Of a DNA stretch of 64,000 bases, positions 53,436 to 64,000 are shown piece after piece (within the stretch, counting starts at the first letter, position 1; every line of letters starts with the position of its first letter). Source of the DNA: Macrophomina tecta (Eukaryota > Ascomycota > Dothideomycetes > Botryosphaeriales > Botryosphaeriaceae); the NCBI GenBank assembly GCA_024180945.1, contig JAKSGN010000043.1, positions 434,001 through 498,000 on the forward strand, in the 5' to 3' direction. The notes beneath the pieces are model-generated. The model saw nothing but the letters and a program-made list of their open reading frames with translations. It was not told where the DNA came from and searched no databases. A program made the translations under genes and the position numbers.

Positions 53436-54624
53436 CTAACCGTTTAGTACTTCTTTTAACTGTTTATGGCGCCTTAAAGCATGTTCAAGATTGGAATAGG
53501 CCGTCTTATCCCCACGGGCGTACGCCTCATACAGTCCAGCAACACCGCGCGCTGCGATCGGGAGTTCTAGACGCCATGGCTCCCAGCTCCAGCCGACGTC
53601 TTGAACCTGGCCAGTGGAAAAATCGTGAAGCACGATTCTGACGGGTCTCGAGGCCATAGTGCGTGGGGTCGTGCCGCCTTCGGCTGTAAACTTAATCTCG
53701 CCCTTTTCTCCGTGAATAGTCCACGTTAGAAGGGCTCGCCGGGGAAAGGCTGACCTCGACGGAAGCTGACGAGGAGAGAAGCGCCGTCCTGAATGTATTT
53801 GTCACCTTTTAACGAGGCCGTAACAAAAGCAAGGTCTGGCACGTTTGACTTAATAGTCTCGACGATCGTGCCTGTCTTCGAGGAGATGAGCCCAACTTCA
53901 GGCCGCTGCAGCTGAAGTCGGCTACGGATATCCTGAGCGTCCCCAAGAATGGATTGCAGAAACTCCCACACTATGATTCGTTAGTGCAACGAGCATAGAA
54001 GCACGACGAACCCAGGAAAAGCCGCTTACAGTGACCGAAAGCAATCGTGATCACGTTCCCTCCCATCTCGAGCTGGGTAAAGTATCTCAGAGGCTCGGGG
54101 ATTGCATCGCGATCACTGGTGCCGCCCCTCGCCTTCACCTCGGAGCTGAGAACCTTACCAATGCGGCCTTCTTCAAGAATTTTCCGTACCGTATGGAGGG
54201 GAGCAGTAACAGGCCCTTGCAGGCCGATTATAGTCCTGGACTCCCGCTCTCTAGCCAGACTAGCTAGCTCATGCACCTGCGAGATATTTGACGCAAGAGG
54301 CCATTCCACAAAGATATCCTTCCCGGCAACGATGCTGGGCTTAACGGTCTCGTAATGCTTGTCGACGCTGGTACTGCACACTACGAAATCGACGTCGGCA
54401 TCCTGAGCCAGGTCATCGGGACTGCCGTATGCTCGGGTGCTGGCCGGTAGCTGGAACGCCCTAATCGCTGAGCACGCGGACTCTATGCTCGAGTTGCAGA
54501 GGGCAACGATCTTGTACTTAGCTTGGCCGCGAGGAGAGAGGAGGTAGGGCAAGTGGGCGACGCCAGCCCAGTTGCCGGGGTTCGTAGCAGATAGGCCGAT
54601 GATTGCAAGCCGGATTGGAGCCAT
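53436..54624 (-). pseudogene. Gfo/Idh/MocA-family NAD(P)-dependent oxidoreductase, frameshifted
   Basis: Exon 1 54624-54030, 59-bp intron (GTAAGC...CATAG), exon 2 53970-53436. Rossmann N-terminus MAPIRLAIIGLSATNPGNWA, then VDFVVCSTSVDKHYETVKPS, GKDIFVEWPLASN (the EKP-type motif reads EWP), GLQGP and EMGGNVITIAFGH. In exon 2 the frame slips at about 53726-53735: GQPFPGEP must continue LTWTIHGEKGEIKFTAEGG one frame over, so one base is missing. The C-terminus stops after KQLKEVLNG at the edge of the RIP-converted LTR, so a few terminal residues may be altered. Likely dead. Confidence 0.85.
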
Positions 54625-55226
54625 AGCTTAATGATTTCAGGGAAGGAGGCGGACTTGACTTAGAATCAAAGATATGCTACTAGCTCTCTTGCCGACGGGC
54701 GGTAAATCAATCTTTTAAGCTAAGGTTCCCTAGGTAGTCTACTCGCGCCATAAACCTGCCGGGATCCTATTATTTGGTCCTAGGTGACACGAACTCGTAC
54801 TGCGTCGATCGAGCGATTCTGGAGGTAAACGGCTTTAAGCCAAAGTCCGAGGATCGCTTAAACTATCGACGTAGCGCGCCATATTCTGCTTATTTGCCCC
54901 ACCCCTCTCCTTTAGCGCGTCAGTCGGTTGCAGCAGCGCTAAATGCTAGACGTTTAGTTTGATGAAGAATAAAAGAGAGAAAAAAAAAAGGGAAGATAGA
55001 AGGCTCAGAGCCGACAGATTAATTTCATGCATTCGGGCCGTCCTCAATCTGGAGCCCGACTTCGGGACTTCGCGGACAAGAAGATTTCTACCCATAAACT
55101 CAACGCCGCCGTCAGGCGGTCAGGATAAATTTGTTGACTTCATGCCTTTGTCCAGCAACACCCTAGATTTTCGCATTCTATAAGTCCTACATATCGTACA
55201 GTCCATCAGGCCGACAATCCGTCAAC
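54625..55226. other. Divergent intergenic region, Gfo/Idh/MocA and GST genes
   Basis: About 600 bp shared upstream sequence for two divergent enzyme genes. A purine-rich stretch lies at 54963-55003. No ORF with motif. Confidence 0.45.
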
Positions 55227-55963
55227 ATGAGCTCCATCGGAATCATCTGGACCTACCCTTTCAACCCCCGGGCCATGAAGGTACAATGGTCTTCATCCAA
55301 TCCAGCCTGTCCTCTCTCTCCAAGCCGTTTCCACTGACTCCGGCACAGGTTGAGGCCGCAGCGGCAGTGAATGGCCGGACGGTCGATTATGTTCCCAACT
55401 TCGCCATGGGGCATACGAATAAAACTCCCGAGTTCCTCGCCAATTTTCCCATGGGCAGGGTTCCGACTTTTAGGTCTGCAAGTGGCCTCACGCTTTTCGA
55501 GTCGGATGCCATCGCCCAGTACGCCGCTGAAAGTGGCCCCGCCAGCGCCCAGTTGTTAGGTGCCGATATGGAGGAGCGCGCCGTCATTCGACAGTGGATC
55601 GGGTTCGCCGACCACGAGCTGTTTGAGCCCCTCACTACCTTGATTCTCTGGCGGTACGGAATGGCTCCATTCAACGAAGAAGCGGAGAGGTCGGCGTTGC
55701 AGAAACTCAATGTCTCCCTCAAGGTTCTGGAGGAGCAGCTGCAGAATCGTCAGTACATCGGTTCGGAGCAGTTGAGTCTAGCGGACATCTCTGTTGCCGC
55801 GGGCCTATATTGGGGTTTTGCCCAGGTCATCGATCAGGAACTCAGGGCCAAGTACAGTCAGACTACGGACTGGTACCTGCGAGTAATTCAAGATAAACGT
55901 ATCAAGTCTGTCTTTGGCGAGAGGAACTTCATCGAGGTTAGGAAGATTAGTCCCACACAATGA
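55227..55963 (+). CDS. Glutathione S-transferase-like protein (EF1B-gamma type), 2 exons
   Basis: Cytosolic GST. Exon 1 55227-55280 (MSSIGIIWTYPFNPRAMK), 68-bp intron (GTACAA...GGCACAG), exon 2 55349-55963; 222 aa. The N-terminal thioredoxin-like domain has NFPMGRVPTFRSASGLTLFE, then SDAIAQYAAES (glutathione-contact ESxAI-type motif). The C-terminal helical domain has IRQWIGFADHELFEPL and LSLADISVAAGL, with the conserved N-capping Ser-x-x-Asp. An uncorrected ORF starting at 55286 includes intron sequence; the ATG at 55227 is the natural start. Intact. Fits an electrophile-conjugation role beside the epoxide hydrolase and BVMO genes. Confidence 0.9.
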
Positions 55964-56518
55964 TTGCGAAGCAATAATGCCGGCTCACCTAAGTTAGCTG
56001 CCATGAGATAGCTTTAAATGCAACAATACAAGAGCATTCCTAGGAAATAGGTAGATGGCATGTACCTGCTGCGCCTAAACCAACATTCCTCGCATATTAA
56101 GTGTTACGACGGGGTGCGTTACCTGTGTCTTTGTGCAATTTCTGACAAAACGGCGGCGCTGTGTAGAATGCTCTAGCTCCGCCTAACGGCGATTACCCAC
56201 CGTGTCCTCAATATGTGAAATAAGATATCTCGACAAAATTTTCAACTAAAATCTCGTAAGTTACGTCATGAAGCCCCAAGGCAACTGGTATCTCCGGTCT
56301 CTACCGAATGATTCATCAGCAACTAGAAGGTTCCAAAGCTAGTCTGCGGTATACAGTCGTTCCGGGAAGGTCTGCCAGTACTCAGTGCTATTTAATCCAG
56401 CGGTAGAGACGGCATATCCCCACCATCGTTTTCCGAGAGCACTCCATTCTCCTCTTCAACCATTGGCTTTTGCTCTATTCACTGTGCCTGCGCGACTGGC
56501 CTCTTCCATCCGGGCAAT
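55964..56518. other. Intergenic between GST and second NmrA-like gene
   Basis: 555 bp, normal composition; end of GST and promoter of the next co-oriented gene. No gene seen. Confidence 0.45.
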
Positions 56519-57565
56519 ATGTCGACCGTTGTCGGTATCGCTGGTCTCACCGGCAAGTTCGCCCAGTGCGTGGCGAAGGAACTGCAGGCGTATCCCGGCG
56601 TGACTATCAAGGGCTTCTGCCGGAACGCGCAGAAGCTGTCACGAAAAACTCTAGCAAAGTACAAAGTTGAGGTCGTTCAAGGTGAGTTCGACGACGAGGC
56701 GGCCGTCCAAAAGTTCGTCCGAGGAACCGACATCGTCATCTGCTGCTACTTCGGCGACCCCGATGTGATGAATCGAGGGCAGAAAATCTTGGTCGACGCC
56801 TGCGCCAATCAGGGTGTCCCGCGATACCTGCCCAGCGACTTTTCCGTTGACTACACTAAAATTCCTCCTAACGAGCTGTTCCCCAAAGAGTCAGCTAGGG
56901 TCATCAAGGACTATCTGGTGGAGAAGAAGGTTGCAGGAGCGCACGTTCTGGTCGGTGGTCTTATTGAGACTTTCTGGAGTGAATTCTTCCAAATCTATGA
57001 TGCTAAAACCCAGACGATCGCACACTGGGGCACGGGCAATGAGAAGTGGGATCTGACGACATATGAGACTGCTGCGGCCTATACTGCAGCTCTAGCAATC
57101 GATAAGAGCGCCGCTGGGGTCTTCCGATGTAAGTTGAGCTTCTCCAGCATAGCCTGCCAGGATGGACTCGGCTAATAGGACAGGACCTGTCCGGGGAGAT
57201 TGCAAAAGCATCTCAGAAATTAAGGGGATTTACGAAAACACCTACAAGTCCTCTCTGCACCTTAAGCGCCTCGGATCTCTCGATGAGCTCTATAGTACCG
57301 TCAAGGACCGGTTTGAGAAGAACTCGAACGACGCCATGGCCTGGGCTCCTGGGTAGGCCTTCCAAGCGACTCGTGCTCATCCTAGCATGTACTTACAGCC
57401 AGTCTCAGATGTTTCGCTTACTGGTGCACAAACGGTGTTGCAAGCCTCAGCGACGACCTTGACAACAAGAAGTACCCTAATATCGTCCCAGTCAACATGG
57501 AAGGGTTCTTGAGGACCTATAAGAAGGAGGATATTGCAATTGCGGATCAGTATCTTGGTTTCTAA
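56519..57565 (+). CDS. NmrA-like / isoflavone-reductase-like protein, 3 exons, one doubtful junction
   Basis: Exon 1 56519-57128 begins STVVGIAGLTGKFAQCVAKE (good GxxGxxG Rossmann loop) with VEVVQGEFDDEAAV, IVICCYFGDPDVMN and VPRYLPSDFSVDYTKI. Exon 2 holds GDCKSISEIKGIYENTYK and LKRLGSLDELYSTVKDRF and ends at 57352. After a 56-bp intron (57353-57408) exon 3 gives CFAYWCTNGVASL and ends YLGF-stop at 57565. The exon 1-2 junction is a problem: the donor GTAAGT at 57129 is clear, but the only acceptor that keeps exon 2 in frame (exon start 57184) creates TGA across the splice. Either the gene is broken there or splicing differs from my model. A different member of the family from the gene at 15623. 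Confidence 0.78.
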
Positions 57566-57790
57566 GTTCCTCAGTCTTAATAGGGCGGCTAGCCGTCCAA
57601 GCCGTGAAGGACATTAGAAACTATAGCCCACGGTTACCATGAGATAAAGCAGGCTACGGGCAGTCGAATTATTATAGTGTCAGATCATGGGTTTCACAAG
57701 CACAAATCTATAGGAACGCTCACGTGCTTGTCAACTAAAGAGCAATCTACAAACCTAGCTGGCTAGACTGACCGACTAGATATACTATAA
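57566..57790. other. Short convergent intergenic region
   Basis: Between the NmrA-like gene and the 3' end of the ADH pseudogene. Nothing recognised. Confidence 0.4.
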
Positions 57791-58687
57791 TCATAACGGG
57801 TATCTCACCTTTCCATTGCCCATGTCGACAATGAGTTAATTCGCGTCTACCATTGGTCGCGTCTTCACCCAGGCGTTGATCTCCGTCTTACTCACGAGGC
57901 CCAACATGTCCAAAACCTGCCTCCTCGATCCAATGAAGCTGCCGCCAATCTTGAGGCCCTTCCTTAACAGGGCGAAGGCGCCGAATGCGGGGATCGGGTC
58001 CTCGGGCGCACCGACCTAAATCAAAGTGCCATGATCGTCAAGCAAAGAGAGATATTTTTCCAGGTCAAAGCTGGCGCCATAAATAGTCGAGACAATCAGA
58101 TTAAGAGAATCGGCGTGCTTAATAGCCTAGTCTAGCTCCTCGGCGGTGGCTATATGCTCGTCTGCGCCCATCCTAAGAGCATCGGCCCGCTTGCTCGACG
58201 ATCCGGAGATGGCGACAACCTTTTCACACACTTCAGCGCCTTAGCGAACAAGACGGCAAAATGGCCCAGGCCCCCTAGGCCAACCACGCCAATGCGCTTG
58301 CCAGGTCCAGCCCCATTCAATATGAGTGGCGAGTATACCGTGAGGCCACCGCAGAACATTGGAGCAGCCACTTCGGAAGGGATGCTCTCGGGGATGCGAA
58401 AGGCAAACGGGCCCGGGTCGCGCCAGTGCCTTGCACACCCGCCGTAGGATTTGTTTCGTCGCAAAACCTGGCGTCATAGGTGGTAACAAACTCATTCTTG
58501 CAATGCTGCTTCTGTCCATTGAAACAGGTCGCGCATTCCGGCCTGAGACAGCTCTACATACGCCACAGTGGCTAACTTTAATCTCGATGTCCGTCTCTTC
58601 GAATGGCTTGGGTTCGTAGGTCATGTTCCTGGATATGGAATTCTCGTCCTGCGCGACCCATCCTTCGAAAAAATATTGCGCAATCAT
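57791..58687 (-). pseudogene. Zinc-containing alcohol dehydrogenase (CAD-like), broken
   Basis: Minus-strand remains of a cinnamyl-alcohol-dehydrogenase-like enzyme. The N-terminus (FFEGWVAQDENSISRNM, EPKPFEETDIEIKVSHCGVC) starts at 58687. The region after CGVC jumps to CFNGQKQHCKNEFVTTYDAR in another frame, so about 60 residues including zinc ligands are deleted. Next come KSYGGCARHWRDPGPFAF, AAPMFCGGLTVYSPL and the NADP motif GVVGLGGLGHFAVLFAKAL. The last third (IVSTIYGASFDLEKYLSLLD, GAPEDPIPAFGAFALL, GGSFIGSRRQVLDMLGL, GKVRYPL) carries TAG/TAA stops. About 299 codons against roughly 350-360 in relatives. Clearly dead. Confidence 0.85.
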
Positions 58688-59079
58688 GTTGGATGGATGA
58701 ATGAGAAAATAGCGACTAACGAGTAGACACATCCGTGAGAAAGAGCAGAGCAATCCTGATAGAGGTGGCGTTCTCAAGACCCAATAATAAGACGATGGCT
58801 CGGGAGACAACCGTGTATCAAGAACTATCGATAGGCTATTACGCAGTAGTAAAGAAGCTTATAAAGACACAAATGCAATCCCCAAGGTGCTCCTTAGTAC
58901 CTCTCCGCTTAGAAATCGGGGACTAGTAATGTTATTTCGGAGCAGGTTTCGGTCCGCGCCTTGCCCGCCCGAAGCGCGCTTCCGGAGTGGCCTGTCAGAG
59001 GCTTACAAATCAAGTCAGATGTGTGAATCGACTTGCATCACGTCGTAGCAAGAGCCAATAACTGGCTGCGGGAAAGCTT
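58688..59079. other. Transition to the right AT-rich block
   Basis: Normal composition giving way to AT-rich text near 59080-59130. Small frame 58735-58926 has no motif. Confidence 0.4.
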
Positions 59080-60059
59080 ATCTTGGCCTTCTTAAGTGGA
59101 TACTATAGAAATTTTAATACACTCTTATAGATAAGTGTAACTCCATTAGCTACAGCTAATACGAGATAGTGGGCTTGCCTTTGGGCTACAGAGCTATAAA
59201 GGCTGTCCTGTAACAGGGAGGTAATAGTTATTTCTAATCGAGCGGCAATATGTCCTATTAGATTAATCACGTGTATTTAGCTTTCGCTAATTGTAGTCTA
59301 TTCTTATCTCACGTAGTCAGACAGCGTTCGCAGAGGATTAGGTAGTCGATACGTTTGGCGCTAGTATATATTAGGTATAGCAAACTTTAGTAAACTTTAG
59401 TAATCTCTAGTAAACTCCAGCAGCTAATAATAGCTCACCACGCTAAACTCTCCTATAACCCTCTACGAAGCGTCTAAGAGCAAAGTATACGAGTTTTAGT
59501 AAGACGTAACCTTTTTCTAAAAACTTACCTCCTATTTTCTTTACCACTACAATACCGATTATTTTAGTATTAAATATAATCCGTGTATACTAGCGAGTAC
59601 TCTTATATATCCTAATTTATTTTCTAATATAGTAGCTAATAAGGGACGATATATAGCTCTAAAGATAACTAAATCTCGCTAAATTACTATATATTAAGAG
59701 CGCACCTTCGCTTCCCCTATTATATAACTACTACGTAAGGCTATATAGCCCTAAACCTATATATACTACTTTAAAAATAGACGCTCTAACACCTCGTCTT
59801 ATTTATAAAGTAAGAAGAGAACTCGTTATTATATTATTAAGTAGTTTTATTCCTAAAATTTTTAAAAATCACCTATTAGAAAGTACTTACCCTAATAAAT
59901 AAAGATATAATATAAATACTAAATATACTCGAGCTTATTCTTAAATATTCTAACTATTAGCTTACTATTAATTTTCTTACTAATTAGTACATTGTGGGTA
60001 TATAGATATATATAATTAATATAGACTTACAGTAGTTAGTTCGCTGGTATAGTATAACG

Positions 60060-60510
60060 TTTTAGAAATACTAGAAACTATAGAAACTCTAGAAGCTAAT
60101 TATAGGCTAGTTCTCTAGTTCTATACGGCCTACCTGCACGAGACTACGATTTTTAGAAACTCTAGAGACTCTAGAGACTCTAGAGACTCTAAAAGCTAAT
60201 TATAGGCTAGGGCTATATTCTTTAGTTCTATAGTCTATCTACGCGAGACCACGATTTCTAGGAACTCTAGGAACTAATTATAGGCTAGGGCTATATTCTC
60301 TAGTTCTATAGCCTGCCTACGCGAGACTACGATCTCTAGGAACTCTAGAGACTCTAGAAACTCTAGAGACTCTAGAAACTCTAGAGACTCTAGAAGCTAA
60401 TTATAGGCTAGTTCTTTAGTTCTATAGCCTACCTACGCGAGACTACGATCCCTAGAAACTCTAGAGACTTTAAAGACTCTAGAGACTCTAGGAGCTAATT
60501 AGGAACTAAT
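60060..60510. repeat. Minisatellite: about four units of ~100-120 bp with 9-bp subrepeats
   Basis: Units combine GCTAATTATAGGCTAG, TAGTTCTATAGCCTACCTACG and CGAGACTACGAT with a variable number of 9-mers of the type AACTCTAGA / GACTCTAGA. The number of 9-mers varies between units, indicating slippage or unequal exchange. Confidence 0.85.
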
Positions 60511-63399
60511 ATAGAAGGCGGCCGATATAAGAAGACGGCTAACCGTAGAAAGAAATAATATTAAAATTAATAAAACATAGATTCTCTGTAGATACCGTCT
60601 CCGTATAATAGCGATATTATAGTATATATTAGGTCTATTCTAGACCTAGCTTTAACGAATCTATTCTCGGTTATTAGTAAGGCTTAGAGCGAAGAGAACT
60701 TATCTTTCTAGAAAGATATTATCGACGCTTACTTACGGCGTATACTTAGGTATAAGCGTACGCTATATTCTAAATAAGTACGCGTGTTACGGCGCCTTAT
60801 CTTTAGAAGTAGCGACACGCTCTTAATTATAAAAACTAGGTTTAGAAAGAGTATTATCTTTTATACCTATTTAGTATTAACTAGTAAGATTATAATCTAG
60901 ATTATACCTTTAACTAAACTTAGTGAGGAGTAATGGAACGATATTATACAATTAGATAGCTATAAATCTTATCTAGTAACTAGAGAGCTTCTTTAGGCTA
61001 ATCTACGTTTAATACGTAGCTTTACTAGTAAAAAATATACGTATATTCTTCTTAGACCCGAATAGGCATGCTTAAAGCCCTTCTAGACAGTAATACGGGC
61101 GCTAGATCTATAGATAAAGATTAGTCTTATTACTATTAATAAGTGCTATTTAGTAAAGTAATAGGGAGATAAGTTTCGGCTAAAGTTTACTATGCTTAGT
61201 AAGCTACGGTTAATCCTTCGACGAGATATTATATAGTTTAGTTATTCTACGACGATTAACGACGAAATAGAGTACTTAATTCTAAAAAGTACTAGGTTTT
61301 ATCGTATTAGTATAGGCCTGTTTAAGATAGAGATTATCCGTATATTTATTAATTAGCTAAATATTAGTCTCTATCTATAACTAATACCCCGAGGGAAACT
61401 TATAGTATTTAATACTTTATACTTTCTTCTAGATAGCAGCGTTAATCTAGAGAGTCGGAGTATACTATTTATAATTCTAAAAACGATTGTCTTTATCGAC
61501 GGTATTAGAAGTATAGATAAGACCGCTATATCTCTTTAATCTTAGCTCCTCTCTAAGAGCTCGGAATACTCTATAGATAATATAGATAAGACGAGAGACG
61601 TTTATACTATTATTAAAAAGTTTATAGCCCGCGTAGTATAGGGTAACCGCGATCGTTAATATATAGAGTTTTTAAAGCTATTATTTATAATACGGATTAT
61701 AGTTGCTACTACGTTTCTTAGAATAGGTATTAACGTGCTAGACGTTAAATAAGTTATTATCTAGGGGTTTTCTATTAGTAAAGACCTTAGTAATATATAG
61801 TAACGCCTTAGGCGTGGCGGAAGAGGCCTAGGGCGACTAAGTACTAGTATTATTCTTCTATCGTACTAGGCTTTTAACTCCGAAGGCGTCGATAGGTTAG
61901 ATAATACTCTAAAACGGGCGCCGAGAAAGTTATTAAAAATATTATCTATATAGCTAGCTATACTAAGTCGATTATTAAATAGCTTTATACTAGATAACGT
62001 TAGTAATATAGCTAGTATTACTTCGTCTTCTTCTATTTAGAGCGATACCGTACTAGCTTTATAAACCCTAGATGCCTCTTCTTTTTAGACGTTAGAGGAT
62101 TCTCGAAGGTGTACTAAGCTATCTATTAGCTAGAAGAATATAGTTAATAGTAGATACTATAGATAGGTCTTTCTTACTTATCTAGATAAGAATAAGTTAC
62201 TAAATAGCGCTTATTAACCCTTAATACCTACTAGTAGGTATTATACTCGCTATAGCCCGGAGCTCTTAATCGATCTATAAATACCTTTAGAAGAGCAGCC
62301 GTCTTTAGATATACTAAAGATAGATATACGGGCCTAGGCTATACTTTTACTACTCGATAAGTAGATAGTCTCTAAGACGAACTTACTCTATTTCTCTATA
62401 GAGCGTTACTTTCTAGTCCCGCCTTCTCTTATTATAGAAACCGATTATTACTAGTAATTCGCGTATTTTTTTACTAGAGGGTCGCAGCTTCTTTATAATC
62501 TAATACTAAAATTCGTATATAAGCGAGTACTATTTCTATAGTTATAAAGACACCTTAAGGCTATTAAAGATATACTACTTAATACTACGCTCGATTAGTA
62601 TAGCCGTCGATAAGAAATTCCTACTTCGGAAGAGTAAACCTAGGAAACTACCGCGTATATAATATAAATAGTAGGCTATTAAATTACCTAATTTAGAGAA
62701 TCTTAGCATTTAAAAGAGGCTTATAGTAGAAACCTATACTAGAGATAATAATCTTATTTAATAGGCTATTACGACTAGCTAGTTAGTATCTCTTATATAA
62801 TATATATCCTAGCATTATATAGAAATAGTAAACCTATAGATACCGTATTTTAAATAGTCCTTAAATATTTTATCTACCGCAGAAAGACTTAGTTAAATTA
62901 TACGGCGTAATTTATTTAAGGCCTTCGTAGTAGAGCGCCGTAGAAGTTTAGACTTAAACTAAAATAGCTAGTCTACCTCTTCGTATCTATTAAAAAGAAT
63001 AATATAACCTAATATCCTAGATTTATAGCTATATAAAGCACCGTATACGGCTGCTAAGAACTCGTAGAAATATAAAATAGTATATATACCCTCTAGAGAC
63101 TTCTTATTAGTATATATACTTATATATAGTAGTACTCCTTAATAGGCGTAGAAGAAGAGGCGTAAGCTATTAATATATATAATACTAAAATATTAGCGAA
63201 TATTCGTAGACGAGTATATAGAGATATCGGTTTAGACGAAATCTGGTCATATTATACGTATAATGCTAAAGGTAAGGGAGAACCATTAGAGTAATAGGTT
63301 TAGACTATAGTAAGACCTACTATATTCTAGCTATTTTTATAGTAAACTTTATAGGCTAATTAAGCGTATAGTATAGTAAGTAGTAAAGAGTACGAATAC

Positions 63400-63710
63400 T
63401 AGAGACTTAAGAAACTCTAAGAGCTAATTAAGTAATAGATAGGCGGCCGTATAGTATAATAAGAGATAGAGAGCGCGAACTCTAGAGACTCTAAAAACTC
63501 TAGAAGCTAATTAAGTAATAGATAGGCGGCCATATAGCGTAGTAAAAGATAGAAAGCGCGAACTCTAGAGACTCTAAAGACTCTAGAAACTCTAGAAGCT
63601 AATTAAGTAATAGATAGATAGCCGTATAGCGTAGTAAGAGATAGAGAGCGCGAACTCTAAAAACTCTAGAAACTCTAGAAACTCTAGAAACTCTAGAAGC
63701 TAATTAAATA
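63400..63710. repeat. Minisatellite: three to four units of ~95 bp sharing the same 9-bp subrepeats
   Basis: Units contain GAAGCTAATTAAGTAATAGA, TAGGCGGCC, GTAAGAGATAGAGAGCGCGA and runs of AACTCTAGA-type 9-mers. The 9-mer and GAAGCTAATTA are shared with 60060-60510, so the two zones are related and lie about 3 kb apart, as if flanking one element. Confidence 0.85.
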
Positions 63711-63872
63711 GCTAGTTAGTTAATATCTTAGCTTTACTAGAGAATACCTAGAATATCTTATTTATTAGCAGATAAGAATAAGAGGCCTATATACTATATA
63801 ATAGTAATAGAATCTATATATACTCTCTTCTTACCGGGCTTTATTTTATTTATAGAATATTATCCTCCGCCG

Positions 63873-63913
63873 CCGCTACCGTAGTAGTAGTAGTAATAGT
63901 AATAATAATAGTA

Positions 63914-63964
<51 letters not shown>

Positions 63965-63971
63965 GTAGTAG
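63873..63971. repeat. TAG/TAA triplet microsatellite
   Basis: GTAGTAGTAGTAATAGTAAT grading into a long TAA run and back to TAG. A triplet tail of this kind is typical of RIP-altered LINE 3' ends, but no LINE motif adjoins it here. Confidence 0.9.
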
Positions 63972-64000
63972 TAGCTATACATATTTTAACTACGTAAATA

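Larger units (their letters stand above)
59080..64000. repeat. AT-rich RIP-mutated block (right)
   Basis: Same texture as the left block: TA/AG/CT-rich, no surviving ORF, few CA/TG steps. Several kb (about 60540-63350) look like one or more retroelement bodies, but I could not identify a diagnostic motif. Contains two minisatellite zones and a TAA microsatellite, listed separately. Runs off the window. Confidence 0.85.

Noticed and set aside
1..64000. tRNA or rRNA genes
   Set aside because: I saw no cloverleaf with A and B boxes and no rRNA-like conserved text on either strand by eye; a tRNAscan-type search was not possible.

Overview
The window reads as nuclear DNA of a filamentous ascomycete (Pezizomycotina). 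Supporting signs are short 45-92 bp GT-AG introns with CTAAC-like branch sites, an asco-type laccase, NmrA-like, Baeyer-Villiger, epoxide hydrolase and GST genes, fungal-type transposons, and blocks rewritten by C->T/G->A mutation on both strands, as expected from repeat-induced point mutation (RIP). I cannot name the genus. All calls come from reading the sequence; no database search was run.

Layout. 1-6290 is an AT-rich RIP block holding a ruined Ty3/gypsy pol and two ruined pogo/Fot1 elements with matching inverted ends and TA flanks. 6992-23010 is a gene island: laccase, a DDE-deleted pogo relic split by a hAT element with a perfect 8-bp target duplication, an NmrA-like gene, a mariner relic, a BVMO with one in-frame stop, two solo LTRs with 5-bp duplications, and a 5'-truncated epoxide hydrolase. 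23050-53230 is one Tad-like LINE whose ORF2 is split in the reverse-transcriptase domain by 24,356 bp of foreign DNA (26559-50914). 53287-59080 returns to the island: a RIP-converted solo LTR, then Gfo/Idh/MocA, GST, a second NmrA-like gene and a broken zinc ADH. 59080-64000 is a second AT-rich RIP block with minisatellites.

The main discovery is the 24.4 kb insert, which has the architecture of a Starship giant transposon. It is flanked by a 6-bp duplication (TGTAAA), and removing it with one copy restores the LINE ORF2 reading frame exactly (1,276 codons). A five-exon DUF3435 tyrosine recombinase ('captain', about 709 aa) starts 482 bp inside the right edge and reads inward, so the right end is the 5' end. 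Cargo includes a chromodomain protein, a decayed MATE-like transporter, a DUF7924 protein with a PD-(D/E)XK-like motif, a small MADS-box protein, a mini chromo-like ORF, four unknown genes with good intron models, LINE fragments, and an array of TCCC-N4-GGGA palindromes at mostly 17-bp steps (44856-45293).

How the genes fit together: the flanking enzymes (laccase, BVMO, epoxide hydrolase, Gfo/Idh/MocA, GST, two NmrA-like reductases, ADH) look like a dispersed oxidative or aromatic metabolism cluster. Without the LINE and the Starship, the epoxide hydrolase and the Gfo/Idh/MocA gene would be only a few hundred bases apart. Several of these genes carry single disabling lesions, so the cluster appears to be decaying while the LINE and the Starship are intact and young.
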